Made by a program: the position numbers and the translations under genes. A stretch of 5,401 nt of DNA from DASZZY01 sp036260395 (GTDB lineage Bacteria; Actinomycetota; UBA4738; CALAEC01): contig DASZZY010000046.1 of the NCBI GenBank assembly GCA_036260395.1, forward strand, positions 1-5,401, read 5' to 3'. Below the pieces are notes generated by a model. The model had not been told where the DNA came from. It did no database searches and worked only from the letters and a program-made list of their open reading frames with translations. Positions 1-5,300 of this stretch are shown in pieces. Position 1 is the first letter of the stretch. Each line of letters opens with the position of its first letter.

Positions 1-1060
1 GGACCGCCTGCTCGGTCACCCACACGGCGACCTCCGAGGCCTTCACCTTGCTCATCGAGCCCTCGGCGTGGGAGAAGTCGACCCCGTTCCGGGCCATCCA
101 CGCGGCCCGCCAGGTGAGCAGCCGGGCGGCGTCGACCTCCAGCGCCATGTCGGCGAGCTTGAAGCCGATCCCCTGGTACTCGATGATCGGCTTGCCCCAG
201 GTGGTCCGCTCCTTCGCGTAGTCCACGGCGAACTCCAGCGCGGCCCGGGCGATCCCCAGGGCCTGGGCGGCCACCGACGGCCTGGTCATCTCGAAGGTCT
301 TCAGCGCCTGGTGCGAGCGTCCGGTGGCCTGCTTCCCCCGCGCCCGCTCGAGCTTGGCCTCCAGCTTCTCCATCCCGCCCACCACGTTCTCGAGCGGGAC
401 CCGGCAGTCCTCGAGCAGGACCTCGGCCGTGTGCGAGGCGCGGATCCCCAGCTTCTTCTCCTTCTTGCCCTGCCGGAGCCCCGGGGTGTCGGGCCCCACG
501 ATGAACGCGGCCTGGCCCCGGTGGCCCAGGTCGGGGTCGACGGTGGCCACCACGACGTGGACGTCGGCGATCCCGCCGTTCGTGATGAACACCTTCTGGC
601 CGTTGAGCACCCACTCGTCGCCGTCGCGCCTCGCGGTGGTCCGGAGCGCGGAGACGTCGGAGCCGGCGCCTGGTTCGGTGACGGCGAACGCCCCCAGCCG
701 GGGGTCCTCGGCCGTCCCGAACATCCTCGGCGCCCACGTCGCCAGCTGGTCGGGGGTGGCGGAATAGGCCAACGTGGCCAGCGGAAGGCCCGTCCCGAAG
801 ATCCCGAGCCCGATCCCCGCGCATCCCCACGCGACCTCCTCGAGGGCGATGGGCGTGGTGAGGCCGGTGCCGTCCTGCCCCACCATGTCGGTCCAGAAGT
901 CGAGGGAATACAGCCCGATCTCGGCGGCCTTCTTCACCACCGGCCAGGGGAAGTCCTCGCTCTCGTCGTACTGGGGGGCCACGGGCCGGATCTCGTTCTC
1001 GGCGAACTCGTGGATCCACTTGCGAAGCGTCTGGTGGTCCTCGCTGAGCTGGAAGTCCAT
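1..1060 (-). CDS. Acyl-CoA dehydrogenase family protein (C-terminus cut by window edge)
   Basis: FAD-dependent flavoenzyme expected to make the alpha,beta double bond in an acyl-CoA thioester and pass electrons to electron-transfer flavoprotein; cytoplasmic. I translated the minus strand from ATG at 1060-1058: 353 residues with no stop before the edge. Residues 1-120 look like the helical N-terminal domain. Residues 123-138 hold the family signature (AVTEPGAGSDVSA), followed by the beta-domain stretch GQKVFITNGG (154-163). After KKLGIRASHTAEVLLEDCRVP comes a Lys/Arg-rich segment (about 228-258) longer than the usual loop, then TRPSVAAQALGIARAALEFA (259-278), YAKERTTWGKPI and KASEVAVWVTEQAV. 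Roughly the last 45-55 residues, with the second signature and the usual catalytic Glu, are missing, so activity cannot be judged. The start is supported by GGGAGG (1070-1065), 4 nt upstream. Substrate is unknown; branched, aromatic or steroid-derived acyl-CoAs are as possible as fatty acyl-CoA. It diverges from a TetR regulator that probably represses it. Confidence 0.93.
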   Translation of the reverse strand, partial: MDFQLSEDHQTLRKWIHEFAENEIRPVAPQYDESEDFPWPVVKKAAEIGLYSLDFWTDMVGQDGTGLTTPIALEEVAWGCAGIGLGIFGTGLPLATLAYSATPDQLATWAPRMFGTAEDPRLGAFAVTEPGAGSDVSALRTTARRDGDEWVLNGQKVFITNGGIADVHVVVATVDPDLGHRGQAAFIVGPDTPGLRQGKKEKKLGIRASHTAEVLLEDCRVPLENVVGGMEKLEAKLERARGKQATGRSHQALKTFEMTRPSVAAQALGIARAALEFAVDYAKERTTWGKPIIEYQGIGFKLADMALEVDAARLLTWRAAWMARNGVDFSHAEGSMSKVKASEVAVWVTEQAV

Positions 1061-1114
1061 CCGCCCTCCCGGCAGAATGCTGCGGGCCCCGGCGGGGGCC
1101 GTTACCCGAACGTT

Positions 1115-1130
1115 CCTACCGGCCGGTAGG
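1115..1130. promoter_or_regulatory. Perfect 16-bp palindrome, candidate TetR operator
   Basis: CCTACCGGCCGGTAGG reads identically on both strands; symmetry breaks at the flanking bases (T/T at 1114 and 1131). It is the longest perfect palindrome I found in the two divergent intergenic gaps. It sits between the dehydrogenase and regulator genes, over the -10/start region of the predicted leftward promoter and over the place where the regulator's -35 would fall. TetR-family dimers typically bind such sites next to their own genes, so autoregulation plus repression of the dehydrogenase is the natural inference. An 8-bp palindrome, GAACGTTC (1108-1115), abuts it. Confidence 0.6.
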
Positions 1131-1157
1131 TTACCACGAGGTAGGATAGCCGGTCAA
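1128..1157 (-). promoter_or_regulatory. Predicted promoter of the acyl-CoA dehydrogenase gene
   Basis: Read on the minus strand, TTGACC (1157-1152) and TAACCT (1133-1128) are separated by 18 bp, a good match to a housekeeping sigma -35/-10 pair with the actinobacterial TAnnnT -10. The transcript would start near 1121 and have a leader of about 60 nt before the ATG at 1060. The -35 overlaps the start codon of the divergent regulator, and the -10 and start site lie in or beside the palindrome at 1115-1130. Prediction only. Confidence 0.45.
1142..1147 (+). promoter_or_regulatory. Candidate -10 element of the TetR gene
   Basis: TAGGAT fits the TAnnnT consensus and lies 9 bp before the ATG at 1157. 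No convincing -35 is visible; its expected position falls inside the 1115-1130 palindrome. If this -10 is used, the transcript would start within a few bases of the ATG, giving a leaderless or nearly leaderless mRNA. The alternative is that AGGA (1143-1146), 10 nt from the ATG, serves as a Shine-Dalgarno sequence and the promoter lies further upstream. Confidence 0.35.
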
Positions 1158-1765
1158 TGGCGAGGCGGATGCAGGCCAGGCGACGGATGCGGGCCCCGGA
1201 GCGGCGCGAGCAGCTGCTCCAGGTGGCCCGGACGGTCTTCGCCCGGCGCGGGTTCCACACCGTGACGATGGAGGACGTGGCCAGCGAGGCGGGCGTCACC
1301 AAGCCGATCCTGTACGACCACTTCCCGTCCAAGCGGGACCTCTACCGGGGGCTGCTCGAGGCGGACCTCGCCGCGCTCAAGGAGCGGATCGAGCTCGCGC
1401 TGGAGCGCTCCACGGGCAACCGCGAGCGGATCCGGGCGTCGTTCCAGGCCTACTTCGACTTCGTGGACGAGGAGGGCGAGGGCTTCCGGCTGCTGATGCA
1501 GGAGGCCGCGGGGGCGGAGCGCGACTTCCGCGAGATGGTGGCCCGGTTCCGCGACGATGTCCTGGCCGAGGTCACCGAGGTCATCGTCCGGGAGTCCCGG
1601 GGGAACCTCGACCGCCGGGAGGCCGAGGACGTGGCGCTGGGGCTGATCGGCATGGCGGAGACCGTGGCTCAGCACGAGCCTGGCCGTTCCAAGGAAGAAC
1701 GCGCCAGGACCGTCGACACGCTGGTCCGGCTGGCCTGGCGGGGGATCACCGGGCTCACCGACTAG
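1157..1765 (+). CDS. TetR/AcrR-family transcriptional regulator
   Basis: A 202-residue cytoplasmic DNA-binding protein, normal for the family. A very basic N-terminal arm (residues 1-17) precedes the TetR_N domain at about 18-64. This shows helix 1 (EQLLQVARTVFARRGF), the turn and helix 2 (TVTMEDVASEAG) and the recognition helix with the typical ending (TKPILYDHFPSKRDLY). The rest (about 70-200) is the helical ligand-binding and dimerisation domain, including FQAYFDFVDEEGEGFRLLMQEA; the ligand cannot be read, but the divergent dehydrogenase suggests an acyl-CoA or related metabolite. ATG 1157 was chosen over in-frame ATGs at 1169 and 1187, which have no better ribosome site. The -35 of the divergent promoter overlaps this start. 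The stop codon at 1763-1765 is part of a possible ribosome site for the next gene, suggesting co-transcription and translational coupling with the membrane protein. Confidence 0.93.
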   Translation: MARRMQARRRMRAPERREQLLQVARTVFARRGFHTVTMEDVASEAGVTKPILYDHFPSKRDLYRGLLEADLAALKERIELALERSTGNRERIRASFQAYFDFVDEEGEGFRLLMQEAAGAERDFREMVARFRDDVLAEVTEVIVRESRGNLDRREAEDVALGLIGMAETVAQHEPGRSKEERARTVDTLVRLAWRGITGLTD

Positions 1766-1777
1766 GAACGCCCGCGG

Positions 1778-3310
1778 TTGCGCCGGCCCGCGGCGGGAAC
1801 GTTCTTGGGTGTGGGCCGCCGAAGGGGTCCGTGGATCGACGCCGCGGTGTACGGCGGCTCCGTGGCGGCCACGGCCGTCCTGCTGGCGGTCGAGCGCATC
1901 CCGCTCCAGCTCGACTGGGCCCGCGCCGCGGTGGGCCCCTACACCGCGGCGTTCCTGTTAGCGCTCGCGGTTGCCCTTTCCCGGCGCGGCGGGACCGTGG
2001 TCCGCGGCGCGTTGGCGGCCTCGGTCTTCATCGCGGTGACCGCCGTCCCGCTGGCCGGCAAGGTGACGGCCAGGCTCGAGGGCCGGCCCTCGGCCGTCCA
2101 GTCGGAGACCCTCCTGACGGAGCAGGCGGCCGGGGCCCTGCTGCGGGGGGAGAACCCCTACGCCGTCAGCTACCGGGACGGCCCCCTGGCGGCCTGGCCC
2201 CCGTCGGCGTGGCTCTACCTCCCCTACCTGCCCGGGGTGATGGCCTTCGGCCTCCCGCGGGCGGTGCTCGGGCCCGGCCCGTTTACCGACGCCCGGGTCC
2301 TCCTGGGCCTGGTCGCGCTCGCGGCGGCCGCCGCCGCGGCAACCCTGTCGCGCGCCCCGCCGGGGCGCTGGATCCCGGCGCTGCTGTTCCTGTTCGTCCT
2401 CCCCACCGGCCCCCGAGACCAGATCGGCGGCGGGGACGACGTCGTGGTCCTGTCGCTCATGTTGCTGTCGCTCACGCTGGTGGAGCGGAGGAGCCCCCGG
2501 TCGGCCGGCGTGGCCCTCGGCGTCGCCGCGGCCATCAAGCAGACCGCCTGGCCGCTGGTGCCGTTCGCCGCCGCGGCGGCCCGCTTCCCGAGCGGCCGCC
2601 CGGCCGCCACGAGGTTCCTCGCCGCGAGCGCCATGATCGTCGCCGTGACCGCCGCCCCGTTCCTGGCCTGGGATCCCGGGGCATTCGTGCGCGACACCGT
2701 CCTCTACCCGATGGGGCTGGGGACCCACCCCACGCTGGCCGGGGACCGGACCCTCGGCAGGTGGCTCATCGAGACGTTCCCCGCGGCCCGCGGCGCGCTG
2801 CTGGTCCTCCTTCCGGCCGCGGTGCTCGCCACGGGGGCGGTCCTGCTGCTGCGGCGGCGACCGACGTCGGCGCAGGCCGCCGCCCGACACACGGCGGTGC
2901 TGCTGATCCTGGCCATCCTGCTGGCGACCGCGGGACGGTTCGGCTATCTCATGTACCCGATCAACCTGCTGGCGTGGGGCTGGCTGGTGCTTCGGCGAGC
3001 GCCCCGGGATCGCGAGCCGGATACAATCTCGCCGCCATCCCCAGCCCGGACACGGCTCCTCGATCGCTCGCCCGACGGGTCGGCGACCTCTTCCGCCCGA
3101 TTGACTGGCGGGCCGTGCCGCCGCGCGGCCGGGACGACGGCGTGGGCATCTTCGACAAGCCGCGCCGGCTCCTCTCCTTCGACGGGACCGAGATCGCGTA
3201 CACCGTCCACGGGAGGCGCGGCCCCTGGGTGGCCCTGGTCCCCGGCTTCGTGTGCCCCGACAGCCACTGGCGGTACCTGGCCCCCGCCCTGGCCCGAGAC
3301 CACCGCGTGA
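1778..3310 (+). CDS. Polytopic membrane protein, probable GT-C/DUF2029-like glycosyltransferase; 3' end doubtful
   Basis: Integral membrane protein with about ten hydrophobic segments, at roughly residues 20-40, 54-68, 76-94, 140-163, 172-190, 197-209, 219-235, 243-268, 278-297, 338-358 and 371-405. Family-like motifs are LLRGENPYAVSYRDGP (121-136), a Trp/Pro/Tyr-rich WPPSAWLYLPYLPG (140-153), GGDDVV (218-223), IKQTAWPLVPF (253-263) and a C-terminal GRFGYLMYPIN (386-396). These resemble membrane glycosyltransferases that use polyprenyl-phosphate sugars at the outer face of the membrane; I infer the fold but not donor or acceptor. TTG 1778 is preceded by AGGA (1764-1767) overlapping the regulator's stop codon; TTG 1805 and GTG 1811 are alternatives. 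Beyond residue 410 the frame becomes Ser/Thr/Pro/Arg-rich with weaker third-position G/C bias and runs deep into the hydrolase gene. The genuine protein probably ends near 3020-3100, and the stop at 3308-3310 may reflect a mutation or sequencing indel. Confidence 0.7.
   Translation: MRRPAAGTFLGVGRRRGPWIDAAVYGGSVAATAVLLAVERIPLQLDWARAAVGPYTAAFLLALAVALSRRGGTVVRGALAASVFIAVTAVPLAGKVTARLEGRPSAVQSETLLTEQAAGALLRGENPYAVSYRDGPLAAWPPSAWLYLPYLPGVMAFGLPRAVLGPGPFTDARVLLGLVALAAAAAAATLSRAPPGRWIPALLFLFVLPTGPRDQIGGGDDVVVLSLMLLSLTLVERRSPRSAGVALGVAAAIKQTAWPLVPFAAAAARFPSGRPAATRFLAASAMIVAVTAAPFLAWDPGAFVRDTVLYPMGLGTHPTLAGDRTLGRWLIETFPAARGALLVLLPAAVLATGAVLLLRRRPTSAQAAARHTAVLLILAILLATAGRFGYLMYPINLLAWGWLVLRRAPRDREPDTISPPSPARTRLLDRSPDGSATSSARLTGGPCRRAAGTTAWASSTSRAGSSPSTGPRSRTPSTGGAAPGWPWSPASCAPTATGGTWPPPWPETTA
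3022..3027 (+). promoter_or_regulatory. Possible -10 element upstream of the hydrolase gene
   Basis: TACAAT matches the TAnnnT consensus and stands out as an AT-rich hexamer in very GC-rich DNA, just where membrane-protein homology ends. No acceptable -35 lies 16-19 bp upstream. It would give the hydrolase its own transcript starting near 3034, about 80 nt before the GTG at 3115. Weak evidence. Confidence 0.2.
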
Positions 3311-4083
3311 TCGTGTGGGACCTCCGCGGGCTGGGGCGGTCGGGGATGCCGCGGCCGCCCGGGTACCGGGCGCGCAACGTCACCGCGCAGGACTTCTCGG
3401 TCGAGGCCTTGGCCCGGGACCTGGAGGCCGTGCTGGATGACGCGGGCGCCGGGCGGGCGGCGCTCGTGGGGCACAGCATGGGCGGCCAGACGATCCTGGA
3501 GGGCTACCGCCGGTTCCCCGAGCGGGTCACGGCGCTGGCGTTCGTCACGGCGCCGTACGAGTCAGCCACGCGGATGTTCTACGGGCGCGACGTCACGAGG
3601 CTCACCCGGGCGCTGGACCGGGCGGTCCGACTGCTCCCCCGGCCGGCCCCCGTCCTGGCCTGGCGGGCGCTGCTCCTGGTGGACCCGGCCGTCCCCCACA
3701 CCTTGGGACGGCTCGTCCGGGCCGTGGGCCCGGACGCCCGGCTCGACGATCTCGCGGCGTACTACCGGCACCTCGGCTTCCTCGACCCCCTCGTGGTCCT
3801 CAAGATGGCCGAGGCCATGCGGGCGCACTCGGCCGAGGACGTGCTCGGGACCGTGACGGTCCCCGCGCTCGTGCTCGCGGCGGACCTCGACACGTTCTGC
3901 CCGATCGGCGTCGCCGAGACCATGCACGAGCGGATCCCGAACGCCGAGCTGGTGCTGATCGAGGGCGCCGCCCATGCGGCCATCGTGGAGAGGCCCGAGC
4001 AGGTCAACGCCGCGGTTCGCTCCTTCCTCGAGCGACACGCGCGGGGCCGGCGACCTCCCTCTACGGGCGCCCACCGAGGCTGA
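3115..4083 (+). CDS. Alpha/beta-fold hydrolase
   Basis: Predicted soluble serine hydrolase of the alpha/beta-hydrolase fold, 322 residues from GTG 3115. Seen in order: first strands FDGTEIAYTVHG, oxyanion-hole segment LVPGF (near 41-45), WDLRGLGRSG (68-77), the nucleophile elbow GHSMG with Ser121, a helical cap at about 140-230, the acid in AADLDTFCP (Asp259) and the catalytic His287 in EGAAHAAIVERP. The triad is complete. The family includes esterases, lactonases, epoxide and haloalkane hydrolases and C-C bond hydrolases; sequence alone does not choose among them. No signal peptide is evident. The start is uncertain: GTG 3142 would give 313 residues and still cover the fold; neither has a good Shine-Dalgarno. 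Strong third-position G/C in this frame already begins near 3064, favouring the upstream GTG. The preceding membrane-protein frame overlaps it by 196 bp. It converges on the dioxygenase gene 37 bp downstream. Confidence 0.88.
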   Translation: MPPRGRDDGVGIFDKPRRLLSFDGTEIAYTVHGRRGPWVALVPGFVCPDSHWRYLAPALARDHRVIVWDLRGLGRSGMPRPPGYRARNVTAQDFSVEALARDLEAVLDDAGAGRAALVGHSMGGQTILEGYRRFPERVTALAFVTAPYESATRMFYGRDVTRLTRALDRAVRLLPRPAPVLAWRALLLVDPAVPHTLGRLVRAVGPDARLDDLAAYYRHLGFLDPLVVLKMAEAMRAHSAEDVLGTVTVPALVLAADLDTFCPIGVAETMHERIPNAELVLIEGAAHAAIVERPEQVNAAVRSFLERHARGRRPPSTGAHRG

Positions 4084-4115
4084 GCGGCCGGCCGCCCTCC
4101 TCCCGCCGGGGCCGC
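4084..4115. terminator. GC-rich inverted repeat between convergent genes, possible terminator
   Basis: In the 37-bp gap between the hydrolase and dioxygenase stop codons, bases 4084-4092 can pair with 4105-4109 and 4112-4115: a 9-bp all-G/C stem with a 2-nt bulge and a 12-nt loop. The left arm also begins a perfect 12-bp palindrome (4084-4095, GCGGCCGGCCGC). There is no T-tract on either strand, so this is not a canonical intrinsic terminator, and random GC-rich DNA folds easily. Location is the main argument. Confidence 0.25.
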
Positions 4116-4120
4116 GTCCC

Positions 4121-5221
4121 CTACAGGTTGCCGCGCTCGGCCTGCTCGCGCTCGATGGCCACGAACAGCTCCTTGAAGTTGCCCAGGCCGAAGCCCTTGG
4201 AGCCGTGGCGCTCGATGAGCTCGTAGAAGACCGTGGGCCGATCCTGCTGGATCTTCGTGAAGATCTGGAGGAGGTAGCCCTCCTCGTCCCGGTCGGCCAG
4301 GATGCCCAACCGCTCCAGGTCCGACAGGTCCTCGTCGATGTCGCCGATCCGCTCGCGCAGCGACTCGTAGTACGTCGTCGGGACGCGGATGAACCGGACG
4401 CCGCGGGCGCGCAGGGCATCGACGGCGGCGACGATGTCGTCGGTGGCCATGGCGATGTGCTGGACGCCGGGCGACCGGTAGTACTCCAGGTACTCCTGGA
4501 TCTGCGACTTCTTCTTGCCCTCGGCCGGCTCGTTGATCGGGAACTTGACGCGGCCCTTCCCGTCCCACATCACCTTCGACATGAGCGCGGTGTACTCGGT
4601 GGAGATCTGGTCGTCGCGGAAGTGCACGAGCTGGGCGAACCCCAGGATCCGCGCGTAGTACTCCACCATCTCGTTCATCTTCCCGAGCTCGACGTTGGCC
4701 ACCACGTGGTCGATCGCGGTGATCCCGACCGGGGGGCCGTCGTCGGGATAGGGCTCCTCGGCCCGGTAGCCGGGCAGGAACGGGCCCGAATAGTTCTCGC
4801 GCTCGACGAACGAGTGGAGCGTGTCGCCGTACGCCTTGATCGAGGCCCGGACGACCTTGCCGTGCTCGTCCTCGAGCACCTCGGGCTCGGCTGCGGGCTC
4901 GGCGCCACGCTTCACGGTCTGCTCGAAGGCGTCCACGGCGTCCGGCACCCGGAGCGCCACGTCCCGAACGCCGTCGCCGTGCTCGAGCACGTGCCGGGCG
5001 ATGTCGCTCTCGGGGCCCATGGCGCCCGTGAACACGTACCGGGCCTCGCCCTGCTCGCACAGCCACGATGTGCGGTCGCGGACCTTCGTCTCCGGCCCGG
5101 CATACGCGGTGACCCGGAATCCCAGTGCCTTCGAATAGTAATAGGCGGCCTGGCGGGCGTTCCCGACGTAGTACTCGACGTGATCGATCCCCATGAGGGG
5201 AAGGAAGTCCTCCTGCGACAC
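4121..5221 (-). CDS. hppD: 4-hydroxyphenylpyruvate dioxygenase
   Basis: Non-haem Fe(II) enzyme converting 4-hydroxyphenylpyruvate and O2 to homogentisate and CO2, the second step of tyrosine catabolism; cytoplasmic. The 366-residue protein, typical of bacterial forms, has two vicinal-oxygen-chelate domains: N-terminal (about 10-140, from MGIDHVEYYVGNARQAAYYY) and catalytic C-terminal (about 168-360). Predicted iron ligands are His172 (AIDHVVANVE), His255 (GVQHIAMATDD) and Glu334 (VFYELIERHG). Residues matching the known substrate pocket are Ser215, Asn230 (FPINEPA), Gln240 (KKKSQIQEYL), Gln254, Gln319 and Phe321 (YLLQIFTK), with Phe344 and Phe349 in the closing helix (GFGLGNFKELF). The related hydroxymandelate synthase is the main alternative, but the pocket and C-terminal helix favour the dioxygenase. 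GTG 5221-5219 is chosen because GAGGAGGT lies 7 nt upstream; the frame stays open to an ATG at 5344, but that extension is not enzyme-like and covers the promoter. No homogentisate dioxygenase gene is in view. Confidence 0.96.
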   Translation of the reverse strand: MSQEDFLPLMGIDHVEYYVGNARQAAYYYSKALGFRVTAYAGPETKVRDRTSWLCEQGEARYVFTGAMGPESDIARHVLEHGDGVRDVALRVPDAVDAFEQTVKRGAEPAAEPEVLEDEHGKVVRASIKAYGDTLHSFVERENYSGPFLPGYRAEEPYPDDGPPVGITAIDHVVANVELGKMNEMVEYYARILGFAQLVHFRDDQISTEYTALMSKVMWDGKGRVKFPINEPAEGKKKSQIQEYLEYYRSPGVQHIAMATDDIVAAVDALRARGVRFIRVPTTYYESLRERIGDIDEDLSDLERLGILADRDEEGYLLQIFTKIQQDRPTVFYELIERHGSKGFGLGNFKELFVAIEREQAERGNL

Positions 5222-5228
5222 CGTCGTC

Positions 5229-5236
5229 ACCTCCTC
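5229..5236 (-). promoter_or_regulatory. Ribosome binding site fixing the dioxygenase start
   Basis: On the minus strand GAGGAGGT is followed by 7 nt and then GTG at 5221-5219. This near-ideal Shine-Dalgarno sequence and spacing decide for the GTG start over the in-frame ATG 41 codons upstream. Confidence 0.8.
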
Positions 5237-5252
5237 GGCTCCCACGCGATTG

Positions 5253-5258
5253 ACTATA
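5253..5258 (-). promoter_or_regulatory. Predicted -10 of the dioxygenase promoter
   Basis: Minus-strand TATAGT is a strong -10 match about 30 nt upstream of the GTG start, placing transcription start near 5246 and giving a leader of about 25 nt that contains the ribosome site. At 16-18 bp upstream (around 5275-5282) the sequence does not resemble TTGACA, so the promoter may need an activator or be intrinsically weak. Confidence 0.5.
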
Positions 5259-5263
5259 CCCGT

Positions 5264-5278
5264 GGAACAGCTCGTTCC
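5264..5278. promoter_or_regulatory. Inverted repeat GGAAC-N5-GTTCC, candidate operator
   Basis: The arms GGAAC (5264-5268) and GTTCC (5274-5278) are perfectly inverted around AGCTC. The repeat lies in the spacer just upstream of the TATAGT -10 of the dioxygenase gene and 22 bp before the divergent lipoprotein start; another GGAAC half-site is at 5290-5294. A dimeric regulator binding here could affect both genes. The arms are only 5 bp, so chance is possible. Confidence 0.35.
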
Positions 5279-5300
5279 TGCCCGCGGTTGGAACGGAGGG

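Noticed and set aside
1085..1100. GC hairpin in the leader of the acyl-CoA dehydrogenase (6-bp stem, 4-nt loop), considered as an attenuator
   Set aside because: Short, no T-tract or anti-terminator alternative, and such stems are expected in DNA of this composition.
68..1129. Long plus-strand open frame (353 codons) opposite the acyl-CoA dehydrogenase
   Set aside because: Pro/Gly/Arg/His-rich translation without domain features; it mirrors a clearly recognisable dehydrogenase on the other strand.
1154..1675. Minus-strand open frame opposite the TetR gene
   Set aside because: Low-complexity Arg/Pro/His/Leu composition; the plus strand has an unmistakable TetR helix-turn-helix.
2320..2340. 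GCG/GCC-rich stretch resembling a simple repeat
   Set aside because: It encodes an alanine run inside a hydrophobic membrane segment; explained by coding plus codon bias.
1958..2890. Minus-strand 310-codon frame opposite the membrane-protein gene
   Set aside because: Gly/Arg/Glu-rich antisense shadow typical of GC-rich genes; no recognisable fold or ribosome site.
3762..5066. Minus-strand 434-codon frame within the dioxygenase region
   Set aside because: Arg/Gly/Ala-rich alternative frame of the dioxygenase gene; also runs antisense into the hydrolase.
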